Shown here piece by piece: positions 45,068 to 56,011 of a stretch of 60,353 nt of DNA. The translations under genes were made by a program, and so were the position numbers. Where the stretch lies: positions 1 through 60,353 of the forward strand of contig NZ_CADIKM010000030.1 in the NCBI RefSeq assembly GCF_902859895.1, in the 5' to 3' direction. How positions within the stretch are numbered: the stretch's first letter is position 1; every line of letters begins with the position of its first letter. Below the pieces are notes generated by a model. The model ran no database searches. It saw nothing but the letters and a program-made list of their open reading frames with translations, and was not told where the DNA came from. The DNA comes from Pararobbsia alpina. Its GTDB lineage: Bacteria > Pseudomonadota > Gammaproteobacteria > Burkholderiales > Burkholderiaceae.

Positions 45068-46270
45068 GTGGCAAGACGCCGGCTTTTGACAACAGACACC
45101 GAACCTTTGACCACACACGCAGCACTCGTCAGTATCGACTTCGGCAAGCTCGATTTCGAGGCAAGTCTCGAAGAACTCAGCTTGCTCGCAAAGAGCGCGG
45201 GAGCGGACGTCGCCTTCACGCTGACTGGTCGCCGTGCCAGTCCCGACCCGAAGATGTACATCGGCAGCGGCAAGGCTGAGGAACTCCGGCTTGCCGTCGA
45301 AGCCAACGAGGTCGAACTCGTCATCTTCAATCATTCTTTGACCCCGGGCCAGCAGCGCAATCTCGAAGGCGCGCTCAAGTGCCGCGTGATCGACCGCACG
45401 AGCCTGATCCTCGACATCTTCGCGCAGCGCGCGCGTAGCCATGAAGGCAAGCTGCAGGTCGAGCTCGCTCAGTTGACCTATCTGTCGACGCGCCTCGTGC
45501 GCGCATGGACTCACCTTGAGCGCCAGAAGGGGGGTATCGGTTTGCGCGGGCCGGGTGAAACCCAGCTCGAAACCGACCGCCGGTTGATCGGGGACAAGAT
45601 CAAGCAACTCAAGATCCGGCTCGACCGGTTGCGTCGCCAGCACGGCACGCAGCGCCGCCAGCGCGAACGCAACAAGACGTTTTCCGTCTCGCTCGTCGGC
45701 TATACGAACGCGGGCAAGTCGACGTTGTTCAATGCGCTGACCAAGGCCAATGTGTACGCGGCGGACCAGCTGTTCGCCACGCTCGATACCACGGCGCGGC
45801 GCGTCTACGTCGGCGAGGAAGCGGGCCATATGATCCTGTCCGATACGGTCGGCTTCATTCGCGAGCTGCCTCACCAGCTGGTCGCGGCGTTTCGCGCGAC
45901 ACTCGAGGAAACGGTTCATGCGGACCTGCTCGTGCATGTCGTCGACGCATCGAGCCCCGTGAAGCTCGACCAGATCGAACAGGTCGACGTCGTGCTCAAG
46001 GAGATCGGCGCCCTCGATGTCCCGCAGATTTTCGTGTGGAACAAGATCGATGCGGTGCCAGAACTGGCGGGGCGCGGCGGGGAAATCGAGCGGGATGAGT
46101 ATGGTAAGATCGTGCGCGTTTTTTTGAGCGCTCGCGATGGTGTCGGACTCGACGCACTGCGAGCCGCGATCACGGAACTGATCAAGGCACCGCAAGGTAC
46201 GCACGATCTCGACGGCTTGCCGGCGATCGACGCGGACCGTTATGAGCCGATCCAGGAGCACGGCGCCTGA
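45068..46270 (+). CDS. hflX: Ribosome-splitting GTPase HflX
   Basis: 400 residues from a GTG at 45068. No ATG is available before the conserved start AALVSIDFGKLDFEASLEEL, and TTG codons at 45086 or 45107 are alternatives. N-terminal HflX domain with YIGSGKAEEL and FNHSLTPGQQRNLE, the GxGE-type loop GGIGLRGPGETQLETDRR, then the G domain GYTNAGKSTLFNAL, DTVGFI and NKID. HflX rescues stalled ribosomes under stress. Confidence 0.96.
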   Translation: MARRRLLTTDTEPLTTHAALVSIDFGKLDFEASLEELSLLAKSAGADVAFTLTGRRASPDPKMYIGSGKAEELRLAVEANEVELVIFNHSLTPGQQRNLEGALKCRVIDRTSLILDIFAQRARSHEGKLQVELAQLTYLSTRLVRAWTHLERQKGGIGLRGPGETQLETDRRLIGDKIKQLKIRLDRLRRQHGTQRRQRERNKTFSVSLVGYTNAGKSTLFNALTKANVYAADQLFATLDTTARRVYVGEEAGHMILSDTVGFIRELPHQLVAAFRATLEETVHADLLVHVVDASSPVKLDQIEQVDVVLKEIGALDVPQIFVWNKIDAVPELAGRGGEIERDEYGKIVRVFLSARDGVGLDALRAAITELIKAPQGTHDLDGLPAIDADRYEPIQEHGA

Positions 46271-46320
46271 GGGTGCCGAGGGTTCAATGTGCTCGATATG
46301 CCCGATGGACGAGGGCACCC
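46271..46320 (+). other. Hairpin between hflX and hflK
   Basis: GGGTGCC (46271-46277) pairs with GGCACCC (46314-46320) directly after the hflX stop. It lies ahead of the preferred hflK start, which argues against an hflK start at 46273. Confidence 0.4.
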
Positions 46321-46347
46321 CTTTCGATGCGGGAAAACCGGCAGCTA

Positions 46348-47889
46348 ATGTTGAAGAACGACCAACGCAAGAGGTGGCTGCGAGTGCCTGATGATTCGTT
46401 GAATGCGACGCTGAGTTTAGCCGTGCCTTCAGCGGTGCCGGCTGCAAAGCCGGCCATGAGACTGGTGGCCTGGGCCATGGCCATGCTCGCCATGAACGAC
46501 CCGCGCGGCGGTGGCGGTGGCGGCGGCCCGGGTGGACCGGGCTCGCGTGGGCCGCAGGGCGGCCCGCCCGATCTCGACGAGTTGTGGCGCGACTTCAACC
46601 GGCGCCTCTCGAGGCTTTTCAGCGGCAAGGGTAACGGCAGCGGCGCTCCGCAGCGGCCGAGTCATGCGCGGCGCAATTTGTCGCTGATCGTGGTCGGAGT
46701 GCTGATCGCGGTATGGATCGGCAACGGTGTGTTCGTCGTGCCCGATGGCCAGGCCGGTGTCGTGCTGCGTTTCGGCCAGTATCAGAATACGGTGCCCGCG
46801 GGTGTCCAGTGGCATCTGCCGTTTCCGATCGAATCGGATGAGATCGTGAATGTCACCGAGGTGCGTTCGGTCGATATCGGCCGCCTCAACGTGGTGCCCG
46901 GCACGAATATGAAAGACGCGTCGATGCTGACCCGCGACGGTGATATCGTCGATGTCCGCTTCACGGTCCAGTTCCGTGTCTCGGATGCGAAGGACTTCCT
47001 GTTCAACAATGTCGATCCCGAAAGCGCGGTCACGCAGGCCGCGCAGGTTGCCGCGCGCGAACTTGTCGGCAAGCGTCCGCTGACCGATGTGCTCGGCGCG
47101 AACCGCGCTGAACTTGCCACGCAGCTCAATGCCGCGATCCAGGCGAGTCTCGATCGCTACAAGACCGGCATCGCGCTGGTCGGCGTGACCGTCCAGAGTA
47201 CCCAGCCGCCCGAACAGGTGCAGGCTGCGTTCGCCGATGCGGCAAAGGCCGCGCAGGACAGCGACAAGGTCCAGGCCGATGCACGTGTGTATGCCAACTC
47301 GATCCTGCCGGGCGCGCTCGGCGATGCAGCCAAGACGATCGAACAGGCGGAAGGCTACAAGCAACGCGTCGTGACCGAGGCACAGGGCAATGCCGATCGC
47401 TTCACGCGGGTGCTGGCCGAATATCAGAAGGCGCCCGCTGTCACGCGCGAACGGATGTATATCGAGACGATGCAGCAGATCTATACGAATGCAACGAAGG
47501 TGCTGATCGACAGCAAGGGCGGCAACACGGTTTATCTGCCGCTCGACAAGCTACTCGCGCAGAACGGTGTCGGCCCGAAGGCGGACGCGGCACCAGGTGC
47601 AGCCGCACCAGCCGCGGTTGCGCCCCCAGCGGTGACACCGGGAGCCGGCGCGAGCGCGCCGGCGAGCAACGTCCCCGCCGGTGCCAGCACCGGTGCCAAT
47701 GCGGGCGCAAGCGACGCTGGCAATGCAGCGAATTCCGCGGCAAGCCCGGCGATATCCTCTTCGGGCGACCCGGCCGTCACCGTGGTGCCGGACGCCGCGT
47801 CGGCGGCCGCACCGGCCAGCAACGCGTCGTCGGGTGATGACCGTGCGCAACTGTTTCGCAGCCGCGAAGACAGTAAAGATATCCGCTAG
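46348..47889 (+). CDS. hflK: FtsH protease modulator HflK
   Basis: 513 residues from the ATG at 46348 (MLKNDQRKRWLRVPDDSLNA); 46327 and 46273 are longer alternatives. A glycine-rich segment is followed by PPDLDELWRDFNRRLSRLF, a membrane helix (LSLIVVGVLIAVWIGNGVFV) and a band-7/SPFH domain. The last 120 residues are a low-complexity Ala/Gly/Ser tail. HflK and HflC form a membrane complex that regulates FtsH. The N-terminus carries an extra hydrophobic stretch (MRLVAWAMAMLAM) absent in most orthologues I know. Confidence 0.94.
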   Translation: MLKNDQRKRWLRVPDDSLNATLSLAVPSAVPAAKPAMRLVAWAMAMLAMNDPRGGGGGGGPGGPGSRGPQGGPPDLDELWRDFNRRLSRLFSGKGNGSGAPQRPSHARRNLSLIVVGVLIAVWIGNGVFVVPDGQAGVVLRFGQYQNTVPAGVQWHLPFPIESDEIVNVTEVRSVDIGRLNVVPGTNMKDASMLTRDGDIVDVRFTVQFRVSDAKDFLFNNVDPESAVTQAAQVAARELVGKRPLTDVLGANRAELATQLNAAIQASLDRYKTGIALVGVTVQSTQPPEQVQAAFADAAKAAQDSDKVQADARVYANSILPGALGDAAKTIEQAEGYKQRVVTEAQGNADRFTRVLAEYQKAPAVTRERMYIETMQQIYTNATKVLIDSKGGNTVYLPLDKLLAQNGVGPKADAAPGAAAPAAVAPPAVTPGAGASAPASNVPAGASTGANAGASDAGNAANSAASPAISSSGDPAVTVVPDAASAAAPASNASSGDDRAQLFRSREDSKDIR

Positions 47890-47898
47890 GGGCCTGCG

Positions 47899-48813
47899 AT
47901 GAACCGTATCGTCGCATTGATCGTGGCGCTGATCGTGCTGTTGCTGGTGGGATCGTCGACGTTGTTCACGGTCGACCAGCGCAAGTTTGCCGTCATCGTC
48001 TCCGGGGGGCAGGTCGCGCAGGTGATCGACCAGCCTGGCCTGCATGTGAAGGCGCCGCCGCCGTTCCAGTCGGTCGTGCTGCTCGACCGCCGGGTACAGA
48101 CGGTCGATAACCCCGATGGCGATCGTTTCACGACAGCCGACAAGAAGACCCTGCTGGCCGACGTGATCGTCAAATGGCGCATCGTCGAACCGAGGCTGTT
48201 CATGACCGCATTCGGCACGGACCTGTCGGTCGGTCCCGAGCGGATCGCGGAGAAGGTTCGTGCTGCACTCGCGGCCGGCATCGGGCAGCAGCCGATGTCC
48301 GGTCTCGTCGATGCGCAGCGCAACCCGACCCTCGACAACGCGCGAGTGAGTGCCGCCGCGGTGCTCGCTGCGTCGGGCGTCGAACTCGTCGATGTCCGTT
48401 TCGAGCGGCTCGACCTGCTCGCCGAGGAAAGCGACGCGACGTACCACCGCATGGAGACTGCGAGTCACCAGCTGGCGCAGCAGATCCGCGGAGGGGGGCT
48501 GGCCGCGGCCGAGCAGGTGCATGCCGATGCCGACCGCCAGCGCGATAATATCGTGTCCGACGCGTTCCGCCAGGCGCAGACGCTCAGGGGCGAAGGCGAC
48601 GCGCAGGCGGCCTCGATCTATGCCGAAGCGTATGGCCGCGATCCCCAGTTCTATTCGTTCTACCGCAGCCTAGAGGCCTACCGTGCAAGCTTCGCGAACC
48701 CGCGCGACGTGATCGTGGTCGATCCGTCGAACGCGTTCTTCCGCTTCATGCGCGATCCCGCCGGCGCGCTTGCGGCACCAGCCGACGCCGAGCCGCGCGG
48801 CAAACAACATTGA
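47899..48813 (+). CDS. hflC: FtsH protease modulator HflC
   Basis: 304 residues. A membrane anchor at the start (VALIVALIVLLLVGSSTLF) is followed by a band-7/SPFH domain with GLHVKAPPPFQSVVLLDRRV, SGVELVDVRFERLDLLAEES and the C-terminal QFYSFYRSLEAYRASFANPR. Partner of HflK, ten bases downstream of it. Confidence 0.97.
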   Translation: MNRIVALIVALIVLLLVGSSTLFTVDQRKFAVIVSGGQVAQVIDQPGLHVKAPPPFQSVVLLDRRVQTVDNPDGDRFTTADKKTLLADVIVKWRIVEPRLFMTAFGTDLSVGPERIAEKVRAALAAGIGQQPMSGLVDAQRNPTLDNARVSAAAVLAASGVELVDVRFERLDLLAEESDATYHRMETASHQLAQQIRGGGLAAAEQVHADADRQRDNIVSDAFRQAQTLRGEGDAQAASIYAEAYGRDPQFYSFYRSLEAYRASFANPRDVIVVDPSNAFFRFMRDPAGALAAPADAEPRGKQH

Positions 48814-48825
48814 GCGACTTCCATC

Positions 48826-49020
48826 GTGAGCATGCTCGAATCCCTGGGGGCCGCGTTTGCTTTGATGTTAGTTCTCGAAGGTATTCTGCCGTTCGTCGCA
48901 CCTGACGCGTGGCGCAATACCTTCCGCAAGATTGCGGAAATGCCGCCGCACCGGATCCGGATCGGCGGCCTGATTTCGATGGTACTGGGGCTTATCCTGC
49001 TCCTCGTGATCCTGGGTTAG
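48826..49020 (+). CDS. DUF2065 (YjeT-like) small membrane protein
   Basis: 62-64 residues: a GTG at 48826 or the ATG at 48832. Two hydrophobic helices (AAFALMLVLEGILPFVA and IGGLISMVLGLILLLVILG) flank DAWRNTFRKIAEMPPHRIR, the DUF2065 signature. It follows hflC in the same place as yjeT follows hflKC in E. coli. Function unknown. Confidence 0.93.
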   Translation: MSMLESLGAAFALMLVLEGILPFVAPDAWRNTFRKIAEMPPHRIRIGGLISMVLGLILLLVILG

Positions 49021-49170
49021 CACGGCCCGTCGCCGCGAGCGGCCGGCCTTCGATGACCGCTCATGGACCGTCGCGTCGCCGCTGCAACCCTATGACCGCC
49101 GCTGCACGACGTCCTGTGCATTGGCCCTGTACCGGCTACGTACCGTAGACCACCTTTCGCCAAGATTAAG

Positions 49171-50331
49171 ATGACTGCCCAGATGTCCACCTGGCTCCTG
49201 CCCGAAAACATCGCCGACGTGTTGCCGTCCGAGGCGCGCAAGCTCGAGGAACTGCGCCGCCGCGTCCTCGACCGCTTCCGCTCGTACGGCTATGAACTCG
49301 TGATGCCGCCGCTGCTCGAGTACCTCGAATCCCTGCTGACCGGCTCGGGCTCGGACCTCGACCTGCGCACCTTCAAGCTCGTCGACCAACTGTCGGGTCG
49401 CTCGATGGGCCTGCGCGCCGACATCACACCGCAGGTTTCGCGCATCGACGCGCATCTGCTGAATCGCGAGGGTGTCACGCGGCTCTGCTATGCGGGCAGT
49501 GTGCTGCAAACCCGTCCGCGCGGCATGCACGCCACACGTGAGCCCTATCAGATCGGTGCGGAGATCTATGGTCATGCGGGTCTCGAGGCGGACGTCGAAA
49601 TCCAGCAACTGATGGTCGATACGCTTGCGCTCATCGGCCTGAGCGAGGTGCGTCTCGATCTGTGCCACGCGGGCGTGCTTGCCGCGCTGCTATCCGACCT
49701 GCCGGATGCCGAAGAACGTGAATATCCCTTGTTCGCCGCACTCGCGGGCAAGGACGTCGCGCTCGTGCGCGAGCTCGCCGCCGATCTGCCGGCCGCGACG
49801 CGCGCAGCGCTGGTCGCGCTGCCGACGCTGTATGGCGACGTCTCGGTGATCGAGCGCGCACGCGCGCTGCTGCCCGCTACGCCGGCCATCGGTCGCGCAC
49901 TCGACGAACTCGCGTTTCTCGCCGCGCAGGTCGGCGGCGTCGACGTGGCGATCGATCTGGCCGACCTGCGCGGCTACCAGTATCACAGCGGCGTGATGTT
50001 CGCGGCCTATGTCGAGGGTGTGCCGAACGCGATCGCGCGTGGCGGACGCTACGACCATATCGGCGAACTCTATGGCCGGGCACGCGCGGCGACGGGCTTT
50101 TCGCTGGACCTGCGCGAAGTCGTGCGGATCTCGCCGCTCGAGGCGCGCAGCAGTGCGATCCTCGCGCCGTGGACGCACGACGCCGCCTTGCGCGAGCAGG
50201 TCGCGGCGCTGCGCAACGCCGGCGAGGTCGTGATTCAAGCATTGCCGGGCCACGAGCATACGGTTGACGAATTCGATTTCGATCGTGTGCTCGTCGAGCG
50301 CAATGGTATCTGGCAGGTCGAGGCACGCTAG
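49171..50331 (+). CDS. hisZ: ATP phosphoribosyltransferase regulatory subunit HisZ
   Basis: 386 residues; a second ATG at 49183 is possible. Paralogue of HisRS catalytic core: [71 protein letters not shown]. It lacks the anticodon-binding domain and works with the short HisG to start histidine synthesis. Confidence 0.96.
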   Translation: MTAQMSTWLLPENIADVLPSEARKLEELRRRVLDRFRSYGYELVMPPLLEYLESLLTGSGSDLDLRTFKLVDQLSGRSMGLRADITPQVSRIDAHLLNREGVTRLCYAGSVLQTRPRGMHATREPYQIGAEIYGHAGLEADVEIQQLMVDTLALIGLSEVRLDLCHAGVLAALLSDLPDAEEREYPLFAALAGKDVALVRELAADLPAATRAALVALPTLYGDVSVIERARALLPATPAIGRALDELAFLAAQVGGVDVAIDLADLRGYQYHSGVMFAAYVEGVPNAIARGGRYDHIGELYGRARAATGFSLDLREVVRISPLEARSSAILAPWTHDAALREQVAALRNAGEVVIQALPGHEHTVDEFDFDRVLVERNGIWQVEAR

Positions 50332-50428
50332 CCACGTCCGAGTCGATTTGGCAAGACTGAGGACCCGCATTTCTCGGAGCATCTGAAAGGACTTCGGAAA
50401 TGTCGGGAGTATGTTTCAACACAGGTAA

Positions 50429-51799
<1,371 letters not shown>

Positions 51800-51822
51800 C
51801 CCGTTTCGTGAGAATTCAGACC

Positions 51823-52422
51823 ATGTCCTTGCCGAAGAACGACGATCAGAATCTCTGGGTTAGCTGGGAAGACTATCATCGGCTCGTCGAACAGCTTGCG
51901 CTGACCGTTCACGAGTCAAAGTGGAAATTCGACAAGATCCTGTGCCTCGCGCGTGGCGGCCTGCGCGTGGGCGACCAGCTCTCGCGGATCTTCGACCTGC
52001 CGCTCGCGATCCTCGCGACAAGTTCGTATCGCGAGGCGGCCGGCACGGAGCGCGGCGAGCTCGATATCGCGCAGTACATCACGATCACGCGAGGCGAACT
52101 CCATGGCAATGTGCTGCTCGTCGACGATCTCGTCGATTCGGGCGTCACGCTCGCGCGCGTCCAACAGCATCTGGGCGAGCGTTACCCGGCGATTACGGCC
52201 GTGCGCTCGGCCGTGCTCTGGTACAAGGCCTGCTCATCGGTCACGCCCGACTATTACGTCGAGCACCTGCCGACCAATCCCTGGATTCATCAGCCGTTCG
52301 AGGAATGGGATACCTTGCGCCCGCATAATCTGTCTGCTTGGCTCAAGCGCGGCAGTTCGAACCCAGTCGCCGGCGCGTCTGCGGTGTCGGGAATTTCTGG
52401 TGTTGTTTCGGGCGAAGCCTGA
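51823..52422 (+). CDS. Phosphoribosyltransferase of XGPRT/hypoxanthine type
   Basis: 199 residues from the ATG at 51823. The PRPP-binding loop is VLLVDDLVDSGVTLAR, with LCLARGGLRVGDQLSR upstream and the C-terminal LPTNPWIHQPFEEWDTLRPH. Its position 23 bp after purA fits purine base salvage. The final 25 residues (SNPVAGASAVSGISGVVSGE) are low-complexity. Exact base specificity not determinable. Confidence 0.92.
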   Translation: MSLPKNDDQNLWVSWEDYHRLVEQLALTVHESKWKFDKILCLARGGLRVGDQLSRIFDLPLAILATSSYREAAGTERGELDIAQYITITRGELHGNVLLVDDLVDSGVTLARVQQHLGERYPAITAVRSAVLWYKACSSVTPDYYVEHLPTNPWIHQPFEEWDTLRPHNLSAWLKRGSSNPVAGASAVSGISGVVSGEA

Positions 52423-52548
52423 GCCTGAGCCCGGGCCGCGTATGCGGCCGCAGTGCGGGCAGTACAATAGTGCGCACCGTGAGCCCGCACGCCACGGCCT
52501 GCGAGTTTCCGTGCCTACCCCGATCTAAATGGCCGACCCAGCGTTTTC

Positions 52549-54447
52549 ATGAGCCACACTATCGACGTGCACTACCCGGTGCGCAAACAGGCCCTGGCAC
52601 CGCTGATGGCGGCCGCCATCGGCGTTGTTTTCGGCGATATCGGTACGAGCCCGCTGTACGCGCTCAAGGAAGCCTTCAGCCCCGCGCACGGCGTGCCGCT
52701 CGGTCCCAATTCGATCCTCGGGGTGATCTCGCTATTGTTCTGGGCGATCGTCGTGGTGGTGTCGCTCAAATATGTCATGTTCGTGATGCGCGCGGACAAC
52801 AACGGCGAGGGCGGGGTGCTCGCGCTGATGGCGATGGCGATCCGGCCCTTCGACCGGACCTCGACCCTCGCTCACGTGCTGATCGGGCTCGGCGTGTTCG
52901 GCGCGTGCATGTTCTACGGCGACGCGGTGATCACGCCGGCGATCTCGGTGATGTCGGCCGTCGAGGGGCTCGAGATCGCGGCACCGCGTCTCACCCCGTA
53001 CGTCGTGCCGATCACGATCGTGATCCTGATCTGCTTGTTCTACATCCAGCGCCGCGGCACCGATTCGGTCGGCCGCCTGTTCGGGCCGATCATGGTGCTC
53101 TGGTTTCTCGTGCTCGCGGTGATGGGGGCCTCCCACATCGTTCAGGAACCGCGCATCATCGCCGCGCTCAATCCGTACTACGCCTATGAGTTCATGGCGA
53201 TGCACGTGCTTCAGGCCTACGTGGTGATGGGCTCGGTGTTTCTCGTGCTGACGGGGGCCGAAGCGCTCTACGCCGACATGGGCCACTTCGGCGCGAAGCC
53301 GATCCGCTGGGCCTGGTACGGCCTCGTCATGCCCTCGCTGGTGCTCAACTACTTTGGGCAGGGCGCGCTGCTGCTCAATAACCCGCACGCGATCGAGAAT
53401 CCGTTCTACCTGATGGCGCCCAATTGGGCGCTGTTGCCGCTCGTTATTCTCGCGACGGTCGCCACCGTGATCGCCTCGCAGGCCGTGATCTCGGGCGCGT
53501 TCTCGCTGACGGCCCAGGCAATCCAGCTCGGCTATGTGCCGCGCATGAAGATCACGCATACCTCGGCAGCGGCGATCGGGCAGATTTATATTCCGGTGGT
53601 CAACTGGATGCTGCTGTTCATCATCCTGTGCGTCGTGATGGGTTTCCGGTCGTCGGACAATCTGGCCGCGGCCTACGGGATCGCCGTCACGACGACGATG
53701 ATCATCACGACCGTGCTCGTCGCCTATGTGATGAGCGGTGTCTGGAAATGGCGCAGGGCGGTCGTGATGCCGATCATCCTTGCCTTCCTGACGGTCGATC
53801 TGGCGTTCTTCGGCGCGAACCTGCTCAAGGTGGCCGAGGGCGGCTGGCTGCCGCTGACGATCGGGGCGGTCCTGTTTTTCCTGTTGATGACCTGGTCCAA
53901 GGGCCGGCATATCGTGCGCGACCGTACGGCGGCCGATGGTATTCCGCTCGAGCCGTTTCTCGAAAGCCTGCTTGCGCATCCGCCGCACCGTGTCACCGGC
54001 ACCGCGATCTACCTGACCGGCAGCGACACGCTCGTCCCCGTGAGCCTGCTGCACAACCTCAAGCACAACAAGGTGCTGCACGAGGTGACGATCTTCATGA
54101 ACTTCCAGACGCTCGACGTCCCGTATGTCGAAGGGCCAAGCCGTCTCGAGACCCGCGACCTGACTGGCGGCGTCTATGCGGTGAAAGCGACGTTCGGCTT
54201 CAACGAGACACCGGATGTGCAGACAGTCCTGAGGATGATCGAGGATCGCCACGACATCTCGTTCGAGTTGATGGATACCTCGTTCTTCCTCGCGCGTGAA
54301 ACCGTGGTGCCGACCAAGCTGCCGGGCATGTCGGTCTGGCGCGAGCGGATCTTCGCTTGGATGCACCAGAACGCCGCGAAGCCGACGGACTTTTTCAGCA
54401 TTCCAGCCAACCGGGTCGTCGAACTCGGCACGAAGATCGAGATTTAA
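52549..54447 (+). CDS. kup: Low-affinity potassium uptake protein Kup
   Basis: 632 residues with twelve membrane helices and a C-terminal soluble domain. Motifs: [84 protein letters not shown]. Proton-coupled potassium symporter of the KUP/HAK family. A TACAAT near 52467 is a possible -10. Confidence 0.97.
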   Translation: MSHTIDVHYPVRKQALAPLMAAAIGVVFGDIGTSPLYALKEAFSPAHGVPLGPNSILGVISLLFWAIVVVVSLKYVMFVMRADNNGEGGVLALMAMAIRPFDRTSTLAHVLIGLGVFGACMFYGDAVITPAISVMSAVEGLEIAAPRLTPYVVPITIVILICLFYIQRRGTDSVGRLFGPIMVLWFLVLAVMGASHIVQEPRIIAALNPYYAYEFMAMHVLQAYVVMGSVFLVLTGAEALYADMGHFGAKPIRWAWYGLVMPSLVLNYFGQGALLLNNPHAIENPFYLMAPNWALLPLVILATVATVIASQAVISGAFSLTAQAIQLGYVPRMKITHTSAAAIGQIYIPVVNWMLLFIILCVVMGFRSSDNLAAAYGIAVTTTMIITTVLVAYVMSGVWKWRRAVVMPIILAFLTVDLAFFGANLLKVAEGGWLPLTIGAVLFFLLMTWSKGRHIVRDRTAADGIPLEPFLESLLAHPPHRVTGTAIYLTGSDTLVPVSLLHNLKHNKVLHEVTIFMNFQTLDVPYVEGPSRLETRDLTGGVYAVKATFGFNETPDVQTVLRMIEDRHDISFELMDTSFFLARETVVPTKLPGMSVWRERIFAWMHQNAAKPTDFFSIPANRVVELGTKIEI

Positions 54448-54466
54448 GATTTAGCGAGGAGACAGC

Positions 54467-55786
54467 ATGTCCATGTCGACACCGGCGGCGATGCCCGCGC
54501 GCGTCGATGGCACGAGCCGGGGCCGCATCATCTTTGCGAGCTTCATCGGCACGGCGATCGAGTTCTACGATTTCTATGTTTATGCGACAGCCGCCGCGCT
54601 CGTGATCGGTCCGGTGTTCTTCCCGCACAGTTCGCCAGCCGCGCAGGCCTTGTCCGCTTTTGTCACGTTCGGCATCGCGTTTATCGCCCGGCCGATCGGC
54701 GCTTTCCTGTTCGGCCATTTCGGCGACCGTATCGGCCGCAAGGCGACCCTCGTCGCTTCGCTGCTGATGATGGGCGTCTCGACAACCCTGATCGGTGTGT
54801 TGCCCGGTTACGCTTCGATCGGCGGTCTTGCCCCGGTATTGCTGTGCGTGCTGCGCTTCGGCCAGGGGATCGGTCTTGGCGGCGAGTGGGGCGGGGCCGC
54901 GCTGCTCGCGACCGAGAACGCACCCGAGGGCCGGCGCGGCTGGTTCGGCATGTTCCCGCAGCTCGGGCCGTCAGTCGGCTTCCTGTTGTCCAATGGACTG
55001 TTCTTCGGACTTGCGCTCGGCTTGTCGGATGCGGACTTCAGGAGTTGGGGCTGGCGCGTACCTTTCATCGTCAGTGCGGTACTCGTGGTGCTCGGGCTTT
55101 ATGTCCGCCTGAAGATTTCCGAGACGCCCGCGTTTCGAGCGGCCATCGAGCGCCATGAGCGGGTTCGCATGCCGGTTGCCGTGCTGCTGCGCCAGCATTG
55201 GATGCCGGTCCTGCAAGGTTCGCTTGCGATGGTGGTCTGCTACACGCTGTTCTATATTTCGACCGTCTTCTCGCTGTCGTATGGAGTCGCAACGCTTCAT
55301 TTCAGCCGGCAAAGCTTTCTCGGGCTGCTGTGCATCGCGGTGGTCTTCATGGCGATCGCGACGCCGATCGCGGCACTTGCGAGCGACCGGTTCGGACGAA
55401 AGCCGGTGCTCGTGGCGAGCAGTCTCGCGGCGATTCTGTCCGGCTTCACGATGTTGCCTTTGCTCGGCAGCGGCCGGATCGAACTGGTCGCGCTGTTCCT
55501 GATCATCGAACTGTTCCTGATGGGGGCGACCTTCGCGCCGATGGGCGCGTTGCTGCCGGAGCTGTTTCCGACCAATGTCCGCTACTCGGGCGCTGGGGTT
55601 GCCTATAACCTCGGCGGAATCCTCGGCGCCTCGATTGCCCCGTATATCGCGCAGCTGCTTGCGAACCGCGGCGGGCTTAGCTGGGTCGGCGGGTATGTCT
55701 CGGTGGCCGCCGTCATCAGCCTGCTCGGTGTCTTGTCGATGCGCGAGACGCGTGACGCGAGCCTGATGACGCAAGCAGGGAAGTAG
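54467..55786 (+). CDS. MFS transporter, metabolite:proton symporter (MHS) family
   Basis: 439 residues, twelve helices, with GAGGAG before the ATG. MHS signatures: ASFIGTAIEFYDFYVYATAA, GHFGDRIGRKATLVASLLMM, GLGGEWGGAALLATENAPEG, DRFGRKPVLVASSL. The group includes ShiA, ProP and KgtP; the substrate is not predictable. Only 19 bp after kup, so probably co-transcribed. Confidence 0.93.
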   Translation: MSMSTPAAMPARVDGTSRGRIIFASFIGTAIEFYDFYVYATAAALVIGPVFFPHSSPAAQALSAFVTFGIAFIARPIGAFLFGHFGDRIGRKATLVASLLMMGVSTTLIGVLPGYASIGGLAPVLLCVLRFGQGIGLGGEWGGAALLATENAPEGRRGWFGMFPQLGPSVGFLLSNGLFFGLALGLSDADFRSWGWRVPFIVSAVLVVLGLYVRLKISETPAFRAAIERHERVRMPVAVLLRQHWMPVLQGSLAMVVCYTLFYISTVFSLSYGVATLHFSRQSFLGLLCIAVVFMAIATPIAALASDRFGRKPVLVASSLAAILSGFTMLPLLGSGRIELVALFLIIELFLMGATFAPMGALLPELFPTNVRYSGAGVAYNLGGILGASIAPYIAQLLANRGGLSWVGGYVSVAAVISLLGVLSMRETRDASLMTQAGK

Positions 55787-55840
55787 GTCCGGAAGCTAGC
55801 CGGAACCGGCCGGAAAACAGGCTAAAAAACAAGCCGAAAT

Positions 55841-55926
55841 AAAAACCCCGCGCTTTCTGAACTACCCCACGCTCAGGACAGGTGTCCAGCCGTTGGGGGG
55901 CGGTTCATCGAAACGCGGGGTTTTTT
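55841..55926. terminator. Large branched terminator between the MFS gene and tex
   Basis: Outer stem AACCCCGCG / CGCGGGGTT is followed inward by TTTC/GAAA, TGAAC/GTTCA, CCCC/GGGG and an inner GGACA/TGTCC hairpin. A T-run (55921-55926) follows on the plus strand and an A-run precedes on the minus. It lies between convergent genes and can serve both. Confidence 0.8.
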
Positions 55927-56011
55927 GTTGCGGATCCGGAGCGGCCCTCGCGCTCCGGGTATTTCGTGTTTGCCTGCGATTGCCGGCCTGATCGATTGCC
56001 TGAGTGCCCGC

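Noticed and set aside
52732-54366. 544-residue minus-strand frame opposite kup
   Set aside because: His/Arg/Asp-rich shadow frame with no hydrophobic core; the plus-strand Kup protein explains the region.
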